A DNA stretch of 63,574 bases from Sandarakinorhabdus glacialis (GTDB taxonomy: Bacteria; Pseudomonadota; Alphaproteobacteria; Sphingomonadales; Sphingomonadaceae), in NCBI RefSeq assembly GCF_014643455.1, contig NZ_BMJM01000014.1:1-63574 (forward strand), in the 5' to 3' direction. Shown piece by piece: positions 1-8,534 of the stretch. Within the stretch, counting starts at the first letter, position 1; the number at the start of each line of letters is the position of its first letter. A program made the translations under genes and the position numbers. Under the pieces are notes generated by a model that saw only the letters and a program-made list of their open reading frames with translations, did not search any database and was not told where the DNA came from.

Positions 1-306
1 TGCGCTCGGCAACAGTCCCGCCTTGCCGAGCGCCCCGGACAAAAAATCGTGCGCCTTCGTCAGCTCGCCGATCTTGGCGTGCAAGGTCTTCACGTCGATC
101 GCCGGTTCCGCCGGCTCAGCGTGGCTGTCAGAGCCGAAAACCCCGGCAGCACCTTCCAGCAACTGCCCGCGCCAAGTCGTGATCTGGTTCGGGTGAACGT
201 CAAACTGCTGTGCCAACTCAGCCAGCGTCTTCTCGCCCTTCACGGCAGCCAGTGCCACCTTCGCCTTGAAAGCCGGACTATGGTTCCGGCGTGTTCGCTT
301 CGTCAT
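1..306 (-). CDS. IS3-family transposase OrfA, 3' end cut by window edge
   Basis: This is the first ORF of an IS3-type insertion sequence, which supplies the helix-turn-helix half of the transposase. The ATG is at 306 and the frame stays open to base 1 (102 codons visible). The start MTKRTRRNHSPAFKAKVALA followed by a helix-turn-helix segment (LAELAQQFDVHPNQITTW) and a later coiled region ending KAHDFLSGALGKAGLLPSA is typical of OrfA of this family. OrfB, with the DDE catalytic domain, must lie outside the window. The element boundary is somewhere in 330-395, because the next gene begins at about 427. I could not identify its terminal repeat with certainty. Confidence 0.85.
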   Translation of the reverse strand, partial: MTKRTRRNHSPAFKAKVALAAVKGEKTLAELAQQFDVHPNQITTWRGQLLEGAAGVFGSDSHAEPAEPAIDVKTLHAKIGELTKAHDFLSGALGKAGLLPSA

Positions 307-426
307 CTGGTCTCCTGTTCGGCAGCCATCCTGGCCGCCTTCAGGCAGAAACTCCACTTAGCCGAATGTGCAGATTAGCCGAGCCACCTCTAGCACGTCG
401 GTCGGGCTTTATCGCTCGCCCTTTCC

Positions 427-1210
427 GTGGCATTAGAAGTTGTGACCAACGCTTTTCTTGCGGGAACCTACTGGCGCCGCGTTGGCGCCAGTCTCGAACG
501 TATATGGGAGAATGTCCTCGATTGGGAGCATCTGCCTGTACTCCACGCAGGCAGTTTCGCCGCAGTTGAACTGATCGATGCCGGTGCCGGCGGCTGGCGT
601 ATCCGGCTGACGCCGCAGCCGGGCGATGCTCGCGCGGCGCAGGTGTTGCGCCTCGATGTCGACAAGGCGCAGCATGGCTATCGTGTGACGACCGAAGCCG
701 GCCCTCGCCTGTCGAGCGAAAATCCGCGTCGCGCTTGCACCGAACGGGCACTATGAAACCGGCGTCGTGGTCGAATACTATGTGTCCGTTGCCGATCCCG
801 GACGGCGCGCGATGATCGGGGTGGTCTACAAGACCCTATGGGACGAGGATGAGACAATGATGCGCCTCCGCGAAGCGGCGCTGGTGCCCGCCGAGCGAAC
901 TCCGATACCTGAGTGCGTCGAGGTTGGCCCGGCTGCCGCCCTGGCGTTGCCGCTCGTGTTCGCGTTCGGGCCGGGACGCTTCCGGCTGGTCGATCTCGAC
1001 GGCAGGCTCGTCGCGCACAGCGTTAGCTGCTTGCACTGGCTCGGGCCGCTTGACGAAGCGGTCGTCGAGAACGGGCGTATCCGCTGTCCGTGGCATGGCT
1101 ACTGTTTCGATGTCGCGACTGGGCGCAGCGCCGACGGGCGTGGGATTCGGCTGGCACCCGCTCCGGCGATCGGGATCGAGAACGGCATCGTCGTCGCGCG
1201 CCGCGCGTGA
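427..1210 (+). pseudogene. SRPBCC/Rieske [2Fe-2S] protein, frameshifted
   Basis: Two consecutive reading frames make one protein. Residues from GTG 427 up to about base 715 look like an SRPBCC (START-like) ligand pocket. After a shift of one base near 711-719 the frame running through 719-1210 continues it (IRVALAPNGHYETG...) and carries a Rieske domain, with CLH and, 16 residues later, CPWH as the 2Fe-2S ligands. In ordinary Rieske oxygenases the Rieske domain precedes the SRPBCC-like catalytic domain; here the order is reversed. The first frame terminates at 756. The start is uncertain because an IS3 element lies just upstream and no ribosome site is visible. The stop overlaps the GTG of the next gene, so it belongs to a plus-strand operon with the two glycosyltransferases. 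A sequencing error is the alternative to real decay. Confidence 0.6.
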
Positions 1211-1767
1211 GGGTCGTGTTGTTCACTCGCTGGCCCGAACCAGGACGCGCCAAGACACGGCTGATCCCGGCACTCGGGGCAGACGGCGCTGCAGCGCTGC
1301 ACCGCCGCTTGACCGAGCGCGCCGTCGCTGCCTGCTGTGCCTCCGGCCTAAAGGTCGAGGTCTGGGTTACCGGGGCGCCGCTGGCGGACTTCGCGGCGTG
1401 GCTCGGCGAGCATTTGCTGCTGGTCGAACAGGGCGATGGCGACCTCGGTGCCCGGCTGGCGCGCGCAGCGGCGACCGCGCCGGTGGTCCTCGTCGGTGCC
1501 GATATCCCTGACCTGACCGCCGGGCACCTGCGCCGCGCAGCCGCCGCGCTGGCTGATGCGCCGGTGGTGATCGGCCCGGCGGAGGACGGCGGCTACTGGC
1601 TGCTCGGTCTCGCCGCGCCGATGCCGCCGCTGTTCGAGGGCGTGGCTTGGGGCACTTCGACGGTGTTTGCGGACACGGTCGCGAAGCTTGCCGTGCCCCC
1701 GGTCACGCTGGAGACGCTTGCCGATCTCGACCGGCCCGACGATCTCGCGAAGTGGCCGGCGCTGTGA
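1207..1767 (+). CDS. TIGR04282-family glycosyltransferase (DUF2064)
   Basis: This is a 186-residue nucleotide-sugar-transferase-like protein of the DUF2064 family. It begins VRVVLFTRWPEPGRAKTRLI, the family's N-terminal signature, and has the later motifs VLVGADIPDL and GPAEDGGYWLLGL. The family is annotated as arsenosugar-biosynthesis or radical-SAM/selenodomain-associated transferase 1; the exact acceptor is not known. GTG 1207 overlaps the stop of the Rieske gene. The stop overlaps the GTG of the TIGR04283 gene, so the pair is translationally coupled, as usual for these two families. Confidence 0.85.
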   Translation: MRVVLFTRWPEPGRAKTRLIPALGADGAAALHRRLTERAVAACCASGLKVEVWVTGAPLADFAAWLGEHLLLVEQGDGDLGARLARAAATAPVVLVGADIPDLTAGHLRRAAAALADAPVVIGPAEDGGYWLLGLAAPMPPLFEGVAWGTSTVFADTVAKLAVPPVTLETLADLDRPDDLAKWPAL

Positions 1768-2519
1768 CGGCGGTCGCCATCGTTGTGCCGATGCTCGACG
1801 AGGCAGCCGTGTTGCCACGACTGCTGCGCTGTCTCGCTGCGCTCTATCCGGCACCGTCTGAGATCGTCGTCGTCGACGGCGGCAGCAGCGACGCCTCCGT
1901 CGCGGTCGCGCGGGCCGGCGGGTTGACCGTCATCGAGGGGCCGCGCGGGCGCGCGGCGCAGTGCAACGCGGGTATCGCGGCGACGAGCGCGCCGGTCGTA
2001 TGCGTCCTTCACGTCGACACCTGGCTGCCCGACGACGCTGTCGACGTGATCCTGCGCACGTTTGCCGACCCGCGCATCAACCTCGGTGGGTTTACCGCGA
2101 TCCTGTCGGGGCCGGACAAGGTGCGCTGGGTGACCTCGTTCCACAACTGGATCAAGACCTGGTACGCGCCGCTGATATTTCGCCCGCATTTGTTCCTGCG
2201 CGGCGGGCGGCTGCTGTTCGGCGATCACGCGATGTTCTTTCGCCGCGCCGACTTCGACGCCGTCGGCGGGTTCGACGCGCGGATGATGGTGATGGAGGAG
2301 GCCGACCTCTGCGTCCGCATGGCGCGGCTGGGTCGGGCGCGACTGGTCAACCGTATCGTCCTGACGTCCGATCGCCGTGTTGCCCGCTGGGGCGAATGGC
2401 GCGCCAACTGGGTCTATTTGAAGGTCGGCGTTATGTGGGGCCTGAACATCCCCGGTCGCTGGGGAAGCACTATCCCGATGTGCGGTGACAAAGCCGCGCG
2501 CGACGCATGCCGCGACTAA
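1764..2519 (+). CDS. TIGR04283-family GT2 glycosyltransferase, C-terminus probably frameshifted
   Basis: This is a GT-A fold glycosyltransferase family 2 protein, partner of the TIGR04282 gene with which its GTG start overlaps. It has AIVVPMLDEAAVLPRLLRCL at the N-terminus, the EIVVVDGGSSD nucleotide-binding motif near residue 35, LHVDTWLP (the DxD-equivalent) near 80 and GGFDARMMVMEEADLCVR. As read, the protein has 251 residues and ends CGDKAARDACRD. A one-base shift near 2458 would instead give LGKHYPDVR and a stop at 2488, which is the usual type of ending in this family. I therefore suspect a frameshift in or just after the run at 2451-2464. It converges on the minus-strand epimerase. Confidence 0.8.
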   Translation: MTAVAIVVPMLDEAAVLPRLLRCLAALYPAPSEIVVVDGGSSDASVAVARAGGLTVIEGPRGRAAQCNAGIAATSAPVVCVLHVDTWLPDDAVDVILRTFADPRINLGGFTAILSGPDKVRWVTSFHNWIKTWYAPLIFRPHLFLRGGRLLFGDHAMFFRRADFDAVGGFDARMMVMEEADLCVRMARLGRARLVNRIVLTSDRRVARWGEWRANWVYLKVGVMWGLNIPGRWGSTIPMCGDKAARDACRD

Positions 2520-3506
2520 CCGGCGCAACCACGCCGCATCGGTCGGGGGACAGGGCGGCACCAACAGTTCGGCGTTCGTCGTGTCGAAGCGCGGCGCGCG
2601 CAGAAGATAGGCGGTATAGAGCGCAGCCGCAGCAGCGTGCCAGCGCCGCTCCGGCAGTGCCAGCGCGCTTACATCGAACGCTTCGGGAGGCACGAAGATT
2701 GGCCGGCCGAGCCCCGGCACGGACGCGATCGCATCGCCAAGCGCTGCGAGCGGGGTCGCCGCTGCCGCGACGAGATGTACAGTGCGGCCCCGCGCACCTT
2801 CGAACCCCTGCGCCAGCGCGACGATGCCGCGGGCGACATGGTCGATCGGCACGAGGTCAAGCGCCGCGCCCGCGGCACCGGGCAGCGTCTGCAGCCGCCG
2901 CTCGGCGATCAGGCGGAACACCGCATAGATGTTGCCGAACTCGCGCAGCGCGCCGTCGCGGCTGTCGCCGACGACGATGGAGGGCCGCGCGACGACCACC
3001 GGCAGCCCGCGCCCCGCCGCCGCCGCGACTAGCGCTTCCGCGGCTGCCTTGCTTGCCTCATAGACGTTGGTGAAGGCAGTGCCGCGCTCGCCCTCGCCGA
3101 TAAACCCGTCGCGTGTCCCGCAGACGTACGCGGTGCTGATCTGAAGCAGTGGCGTGCCCCGCCGCTCCGCGAGGGCGACGATATTGGCGGTGCCATCGAC
3201 GTTAACCGCGCGATAGGTCTCGGGCGGCGCATCGAAAGCGGTAATCGCCGCGGCATGGACGATCAGGTCGGGGCGCGGATCGACCGCGAGCCCGAGGCCC
3301 ACTGCCCGCACGTCGGCGGCGAGCGTTGCGACCGCCCCCGGTGCCGGCGGCCCTTCCCAAGGGCGGCTCGGAATGACGCGGCCGTCGTTGGCGACGATGC
3401 GTTGCGTGCGATGGACCAGTGCGGTGACGGCGTGGCCGGCATCGGCCAGGCGGCGCACGACCTCGCCGCCGATCAGCCCGGCCGCCCCGGTGACGACGAC
3501 GTGCAT
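2470..3506 (-). CDS. NAD-dependent epimerase/dehydratase (extended SDR), 3' end uncertain
   Basis: The ATG at 3506 overlaps the TGA of the upstream hydroxylase gene. The N-terminus MHVVVTGAAGLIGGEVVRRL is an extended-SDR Rossmann start with the TGxxGxxG motif. It has HAAAITAF, then ISTAYVCG and the YEASKAAAE active-site YxxxK, and the late motif DLVPIDHVARG. Extended SDRs of this type oxidise or epimerise sugar-nucleotides, or act on lipid or sterol hydroxyls. The frame does not stop near the expected end (VAACVARGFVTA...) but runs on antisense through the glycosyltransferase. A TAG at 2470-2472 lies in another frame. I placed the end there as the most sensible estimate; a small indel near the end is likely. 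Confidence 0.7.
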
Positions 3507-4267
3507 CAGGCGAACGGCGCCGCGAGAGCACGCCCGAGCGCGACGTCTGCGCCGGCTGCCGCGTCGTCGACCCCGATAAGAATGCGCGCTGGCTCGACAC
3601 CGGCGACGAAAGTGCCGTGCAGGCGGTCCCACAGGCTGAGCCCGCTTGACCAGTTGCTCTCGCGCTCGGCGAGGCATTGCGAATGGTGGATGCCGTGCAT
3701 CCGCGGCGTCGTCAGCACTAGCGAGGCCCACGCATCCCAGCGTGCCGGCAGGCGTAGGTTGGAATGGTGGAACAGGATGGACAGGAGGAAGAACTGCTTC
3801 CACGCCGCCAGTGTCCGCGGGCCGATGCCGCTCAGCCGAACCTGCGCCGCCTGCCACGGCAGCGACACCGCCATGTCGACGAAGTGGAAACGCAGCGCCG
3901 TCGACATGTCGAGGTCGGGGTCGACGTGGTGGACCCGGTGCAGCCGCCACAGCAGCGGCACCCGGTGGGTTGCGACGTGCCAGCGATAGAAGCCATAGTC
4001 CATCGCCACAAAAGCCGCGACCGGCCCAAGCGCGCCCGGCAGCCAACCGGCGAGGCCGCGCCGGTCGCGCACGTTGGCGCGGGCGATGGCCTGCGTCGCC
4101 GGTGCTTCGGCCAGCAAGACGACGCCTGCGCACATCGCGCCCATGACGAGGTTGCGCGCGATGCGGGGGCGGACCGGCCGAGTGGTGCGGCGCAGTGGCC
4201 GCCGGCGCTCGCCCAGCGCGATGGCCGTGATAGCTGCGAGCAGCAGGACGGTCCCGGTTTTGCTCAT
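3506..4267 (-). CDS. Fatty-acid hydroxylase / sterol desaturase superfamily protein
   Basis: This is a 253-residue integral membrane di-iron oxygenase. The histidine clusters that bind the di-iron centre are present in order: HVATH, HRVHH, HHSNLR and HGIHH. Four hydrophobic segments surround them. The family hydroxylates or desaturates lipids at the membrane; the substrate cannot be read from sequence. It overlaps the small membrane protein upstream (4264-4267) and the epimerase downstream, so the minus-strand genes form one tightly coupled operon. Together with an SDR and a Rieske protein nearby, a lipid substrate is a reasonable inference. Confidence 0.87.
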   Translation of the reverse strand: MSKTGTVLLLAAITAIALGERRRPLRRTTRPVRPRIARNLVMGAMCAGVVLLAEAPATQAIARANVRDRRGLAGWLPGALGPVAAFVAMDYGFYRWHVATHRVPLLWRLHRVHHVDPDLDMSTALRFHFVDMAVSLPWQAAQVRLSGIGPRTLAAWKQFFLLSILFHHSNLRLPARWDAWASLVLTTPRMHGIHHSQCLAERESNWSSGLSLWDRLHGTFVAGVEPARILIGVDDAAAGADVALGRALAAPFA

Positions 4268-4593
4268 CGTCCGCCCAGCTTGCGTCGTGCCGAGCGCACC
4301 ACGTTAAATGCCCCATAACCTGCTAGCACGGCCAGAAGCACCCACACTAAGGCCGGGATGCCGCGCCCGGCGACCGCGAGATAGAGGTACGCCGAGACGA
4401 AGCACAGACCCGCCGCGACGATCCATAGTACGGCCGGCTTCGCAGCGCGCAGCCGTCTGACCGCGAGCCCAAAGAACAGCAGGAAGAAAGGAATCACTCC
4501 GATATAGATCGCCGCAAAGAACAACGGGGCCACGCCGTAACGCGCGCCGAGCGCCAGCACTTGGTCGAGACCGGCGCGCGCCGCGTACATCAT
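4264..4593 (-). CDS. Small membrane protein, three to four predicted helices
   Basis: This gene codes for about 109 residues starting at the tandem ATGATG (4593/4590) that overlaps the stop of the radical SAM gene. It is very hydrophobic: segments around LFFAAIYIGVIPFFLLFFG, AVLWIVAAGLCFVSAYLYLA and ALVWVLLAVLAGYGAF are likely transmembrane helices, and the C-terminus is basic (RSARRKLGGR). I recognise no family. Its position between radical SAM and hydroxylase genes suggests a membrane partner for the lipid-modifying enzymes. Confidence 0.7.
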   Translation of the reverse strand: MMYAARAGLDQVLALGARYGVAPLFFAAIYIGVIPFFLLFFGLAVRRLRAAKPAVLWIVAAGLCFVSAYLYLAVAGRGIPALVWVLLAVLAGYGAFNVVRSARRKLGGR

Positions 4594-5540
4594 GCCGCGC
4601 AGCTCGCGCCGCCGAGGACGCAGAAGCGCGCGCAGTGCGGATGGTTGAGTGCCACCGGAACCGCGGCCTCGGCCAGCGTCGCGCCCATGTCGAAGCGCGG
4701 GTCGCGGGGCAGAAGCGTGCACGCGGCGACGCGCGGGGCGGGTTCGCCGCGGCGCTTCACTACCATCCGGCTCGACGCGCACATGATGCTTGCCGGCGTG
4801 ACGTTCAGGATCGTCCAGCAGGCGGCGCTGATCTCCGGCACGTCGCGGCTTGCGTCCATCTCCGGGAACAGCGCCAACTCGGTGAGATCCGCAGCGTCGA
4901 TGGCGACGCCGAGACTTTTGAACAGCGCCGCATAGCCTGCACGCGCCGCGGCATCGGTCTCACCGGGCAACGAGCGTCCGGCGACCGCTATCTTGAATCC
5001 GGCTCGCGACAGCCATTGCAATCCATCCAGCGCTGGAATCCAGCTGCGCGGTCCGCGCTCGGCTTCGTGGACCTCGGCTGTGTGGTGGTCGAGGCTGACC
5101 CGAAACGTCAGGCGGTCGCGACGCGGCATCGCCAGCAGCGCCGCCTCCGACCGCCGCATGGGTCGCATTGCGTTGGTCAGGACGAGCACGTCGAAGCCGC
5201 GATCCAGGCACAGTTCGAGCATCGCGGGCAGGTCGCGGTTCACAAACGGCTCGCCACCTGTAAAGCCGATCTGCTGTGTCGGCAGCCGGCCCTGCGCGAT
5301 CTCGTCGAGATATAGGCGTACGTCCTCGAGCCCGAGAAAGACCAGTGAGTCGTTCACCGGCGAGCTCTCGATATAGCAGGTGCGGCATGCGAGATTGCAC
5401 AGCGTGCCGGTGTTGAACCACAATGTGATCAGGCCGGTCGGAGCGACAACGGCGCGCGTTTCGCCGGTCGCGGTCCGCCTCGGGTCGCGGAACTTCGCCG
5501 GGTCGAGCGCCGGCCCTGGGGAAACAAACGGCGAGATCAT
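4590..5540 (-). CDS. Radical SAM protein with C-terminal cysteine cluster
   Basis: This is a 316-residue radical S-adenosylmethionine enzyme. The 4Fe-4S/SAM motif CNLACRTCY (CxxxCxxC) lies near residues 48-55, followed by the GGEPF motif (GFTGGEPFVNRDLP). The C-terminus has HPHCARFCVLGGASCAA, which could bind an auxiliary cluster. The ATG at 5540 overlaps the stop of the FAD oxidoreductase gene. The glycosyltransferases opposite belong to families repeatedly found beside radical SAM genes, so a role in the same product is likely. Specific chemistry is unknown. Confidence 0.85.
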   Translation of the reverse strand: MISPFVSPGPALDPAKFRDPRRTATGETRAVVAPTGLITLWFNTGTLCNLACRTCYIESSPVNDSLVFLGLEDVRLYLDEIAQGRLPTQQIGFTGGEPFVNRDLPAMLELCLDRGFDVLVLTNAMRPMRRSEAALLAMPRRDRLTFRVSLDHHTAEVHEAERGPRSWIPALDGLQWLSRAGFKIAVAGRSLPGETDAAARAGYAALFKSLGVAIDAADLTELALFPEMDASRDVPEISAACWTILNVTPASIMCASSRMVVKRRGEPAPRVAACTLLPRDPRFDMGATLAEAAVPVALNHPHCARFCVLGGASCAA

Positions 5541-6934
5541 CGGCGCGATCTTGCCAGCAGCTGCGCCCAGCCGCGTGTCCAGCGGTTGAAGACCAACGCG
5601 TCTTGGCTGGCGAAGGCCGCTTTCTTCAGGTGCTCGGCGCGGTTGGGGTACGGCACGATCAGGTTGGCGACGCCGAGAAGGCTGGCTTTGCCCGCGACCA
5701 TCATTGCCGCGGGCAGGATCAGGTCGCCTGCATGGGGGCCGACAATGGTCGCGCCGACCAGTTTCCGACCGTGCTTAATCAGCTTGACGAAGCCGGTCGC
5801 GTCGCCCTCGGCGATGGCGCGGTCGTTGTCGGCGAAGTCCTCGCGCCAGACGTTGATCTTGCCGCCGTACCGTATGCGGGCCTCGGCCTCGGTCAGCCCG
5901 ACTTGAGCAACCTCGGGGTCGGTGTACGTCACCCACGGGAGGGCGCGATAGTCGGCCTTCGCCGGCAAGCCGAAGCCGATCTCGACGACGATGTTCGACC
6001 CTTCATAGCCCGAGACATGGGTAAAATGCGGCCCCGGACGACAGTCTCCGATTGCGTAGATACGCGGGTTCGATGTCCGCCGTCGCGCGTCGGTGGCGAT
6101 GCCGTGCGCGTCGTGCCGTATGCCTGCCGCCGCCAGTCCGAGTGCCGCAAAATCGACGCTGCGTCCGGCCGCCAGCAATAGGTGGCTTCCCGCAATGGAG
6201 GAGCCGTCCTTGATATGGACCGTCACGCCCGCCTCGGCGCGCACGACCTCGCCGGTGACGAACGCCACGCCCTCAGCCCGCAGCACCGCGACCGCAACCG
6301 CCGTGGCATCGGCATCGTCCTTCGGCAATGCCGATCCCGGTGCGATCACGGTGACTCGGCTGCCGAGCCGTCGGAATGCCTGCGCCAGTTCAACTCCGAC
6401 CGGGCCGTTGCCGACGATGACGAGGTGCTCGGGCCGCTCCGTCAGGCCGAAGATCGTCTCGTTAGTCAGGTAGGGGATCGCCGCGATCCCCTCAATCGGC
6501 GGCACCAGCGGTCGCGACCCGACCGCCAGCACTATCCGGGGCGCGGACAGGGCAAGCCCGCCGACGGTCACGTGCGAACGTCCGGTCAGTACTGCTTCGC
6601 CCCGGATCACTTCGCAGCCGAGTTCGGTCATATGCTCGACGCTGTCGACAGGCGCGATTCTCGCGATGGCGCGGTGAACATGGGCGTGGACCGCGGCAAA
6701 ATCGATCTCCGGGTCGGCAGCAGCGATCCCGAGCCGCGCACCGGTGCGCAGGTCGTGCGCGCGTCGTGCCGCGGCGATCAACGCCTTCGAAGGCACGCAG
6801 CCAGTGTTCAGGCAGTCGCCACCCATCGCCCCGCGCTCGATCAAAGCGACACGCAGGCCCAGCCGCGCGCAGCCGCCGCTGGCGGTTAACCCGCCCGCAC
6901 CCGCGCCGATGACGATGAGATCGTGCGTATACAG
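5537..6934 (-). CDS. FAD-dependent pyridine nucleotide-disulfide oxidoreductase, likely CTG start
   Basis: This mercuric-reductase/dihydrolipoamide-dehydrogenase-like flavoprotein has about 465 residues. The FAD-binding GAGAGG, the redox-active disulfide CLNTGCVPSK (Cys 41 and 46), the NAD(P)-binding stretch VIVGNGPVGVELAQ and the second FAD motif YAIGDC are all present. The first ATG in frame (6844) would delete the FAD-binding strand. Upstream of it the frame is open only to a TGA just past 6970 and has no ATG, GTG or TTG. A CTG at 6932-6934 sits 7 bases after a good AAGAGG Shine-Dalgarno, giving LYTHDLIVIGAGAGG. The usual dimer-interface histidine motif is replaced by YPNRAEHLKKAAF. It heads the minus-strand operon and may supply electrons to the Rieske or di-iron proteins. 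Confidence 0.8.
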   Translation of the reverse strand: MYTHDLIVIGAGAGGLTASGGCARLGLRVALIERGAMGGDCLNTGCVPSKALIAAARRAHDLRTGARLGIAAADPEIDFAAVHAHVHRAIARIAPVDSVEHMTELGCEVIRGEAVLTGRSHVTVGGLALSAPRIVLAVGSRPLVPPIEGIAAIPYLTNETIFGLTERPEHLVIVGNGPVGVELAQAFRRLGSRVTVIAPGSALPKDDADATAVAVAVLRAEGVAFVTGEVVRAEAGVTVHIKDGSSIAGSHLLLAAGRSVDFAALGLAAAGIRHDAHGIATDARRRTSNPRIYAIGDCRPGPHFTHVSGYEGSNIVVEIGFGLPAKADYRALPWVTYTDPEVAQVGLTEAEARIRYGGKINVWREDFADNDRAIAEGDATGFVKLIKHGRKLVGATIVGPHAGDLILPAAMMVAGKASLLGVANLIVPYPNRAEHLKKAAFASQDALVFNRWTRGWAQLLARSRR

Positions 6935-7067
6935 GTTATCGCCTCTTGACGCCGCGCTCGGGTGTTCAGGTCGAATGCAGTTTCAAGCTACAGTGGTTAC
7001 CGTCGCTGGTCCATGGCCGAACCGTCGGCGCTGCTTATAGTCGCGCCGGCACGCAGGAAGAAATATC

Positions 7068-7297
7068 GTGAAGACCGTATTGGGGCACCGTCGGCGGTTT
7101 GGGCTTGTAGTCCTGTCCGGCCTTTCCGGGGTCGAGTGGCCCCTGCACCCCGGTCCGACGCGGTGCTCTTCGCTGACCATGAAGGCCTGCTGGTGCGCTT
7201 CGTGCCGCGCCACGGCAGCGGCCACCGGTTGTCACCCGACCCGATCGACTACCGCGCCAATATCGATTCGTTCAAGCGTGCCGATATGATGACCTAG
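7068..7297 (+). pseudogene. mtnP: Remnant of 5'-methylthioadenosine phosphorylase (N-terminal part)
   Basis: A GTG after a weak ribosome site begins VKTVLGTVGGLGL, matching the phosphate-binding start of MTA phosphorylase, and then hits TAG. In a shifted frame the homology resumes as SDAVLFADHEGLLVRFVPRH, then GSGHRLSPDPIDYRANIDSF and KRAD, the family's RHGxGHxxxPxxxxYRAN signature. Homology ends exactly at the left end of the IS701-like element (7297). The C-terminal two thirds of the gene are not found on the other side. The gene is frameshifted and truncated, so it cannot be functional. The 130 bases before it (6935-7067) hold the divergent promoter region and no other gene. Confidence 0.75.
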
Positions 7298-8534
7298 CAT
7301 TACAGTTGCTCTACAGCTTTGAACCAACGACTTTATCATGGATGGGAAGTCATAGATGACGGGTGCATCGATCGAGACGACGCTGGAACTTTAGGCATCA
7401 TCGCTTCGGGGTGTGAAGGCGAGGATGCGTGGCCTGTTCACGCGGGACCGCGTTGCGGACACGCTGAGCGACATCGTGCGCGATTATGTGATCGAGACAC
7501 TCGGCGCCGACGACGCCGTGCTGGTCATCGACGAGACCGGGTTCCTGAAGCAGGGCAAGGCGTCGTGCGGCGTTGGTCGCCAATATACCGGCTCGGCGGG
7601 CAAGATCACGAACTGCTATCGGCGTGTTCGCGGCGTACGTGTCGCGCCATGGCCACGCCTTCGTCGACCGCGCCTTGTATCTGCTTAAGGCCTGGACGGG
7701 CAGCCCGGCTCGGATGGCGGCGAGCCATGTGCCCGTGGGCACGGTGTTTGCGACCAAGCCGGCGCTTTCGGTTCAGATGATCGGCCGCGCGATCGTTGCT
7801 GATGTCCTGTTCTCGTGGGTAGCGGCCGACAGTGTCTATGGCGTCGGTGACATCGAGCAGGCCCTTCGCCGCGCGAGCAATGGCTATGTTCTCGGCGTCA
7901 ACGCCAATCATCACTTCGGCTCCTGGGCCGGTAAACCCGCCGTCTCGGGCACCGCCGACGAGATCGCCCGCAGCCTGGATCCGGCCGCTTGGCAGCGGCT
8001 GTCGGCGGGTGAGGGAACCAAGGGCGCTTGGCTGCATGACTGGGCCTATCTCGAGCTCGCCGATCTTGATGCTGCCGAATACGACGAGGCGGGATCCGGT
8101 TTATGGACGCGCGGGCTGTTGATCCGCCGTAACATAGCCGACGGCGATTTGGCGTTCTTTACCACTTGGTGTCCGGCTGGAACGACGATCCATGCCCTCG
8201 TGTCGGTCGAAGGGCATCGCTGGGCGATCGAGGACAGCTTCGAGACCACCAAGAACGAACTCAGGCTCGACCATAACGAAACCCGATCCTGGCATGGCTG
8301 GCATCGGCACGTGTCGCTCGTCATGCTATCCTTTGCGATGATGGCCGCGATCCGTCGCCGGGCGAACCAGACACCGCACCCAAAAAGAATGCGGACACCA
8401 CCCTGTCGCCGCTGATCCTCTGGGCCCAACGCCGCATCCCGCCCGCCCACATCATAGCCTGGTCAACCTAACGACGCGCCCATCAAGCCGACGCCAAACA
8501 AGCTCATATAAACCGCAGAACGCAACTGTAATGC
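7297..8534 (+). mobile_element. IS701-like insertion sequence, degenerate, with 13-bp terminal inverted repeats
   Basis: The left end GCATTACAGTTGC (7297-7309) and the right end GCAACTGTAATGC (8522-8534) are perfect inverted repeats. They enclose about 1.24 kb with one broken transposase gene. Both ends are flanked by TA, and the wider flanks are CCTA and TATG, so the target duplication is TA or a decayed CTA. The element separates the mtnP remnant from the siderophore receptor gene. Confidence 0.8.
7413..8471 (+). pseudogene. IS701-family DDE transposase, multiply frameshifted
   Basis: The first frame (7413 to about 7615) has the catalytic-core stretch DDAVLVIDETGFLKQGKASC and VGRQYTGSAGKITNC, in which the first acidic residue lies. 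After a shift at about 7612-7618 the second frame gives FAAYVSRHGHAFVDRALYL, then WAIEDSFETTKNELRLDHNE, which contains the catalytic Glu region, and HRHVSLVMLSFAMMAA. A further shift near the A-run at 8381-8386 gives PLILWAQRRIPPAHIIAWST and a stop at 8469-8471. The protein is also short at the N-terminus compared with the roughly 400-residue family norm. It is inactive as read. Confidence 0.75.

Noticed and set aside
1593-4316. 907-codon open frame on the minus strand
   Set aside because: Only its 2470-3506 part codes for a recognisable protein (the epimerase). The rest is antisense to glycosyltransferases and the hydroxylase and stays open because of high GC.
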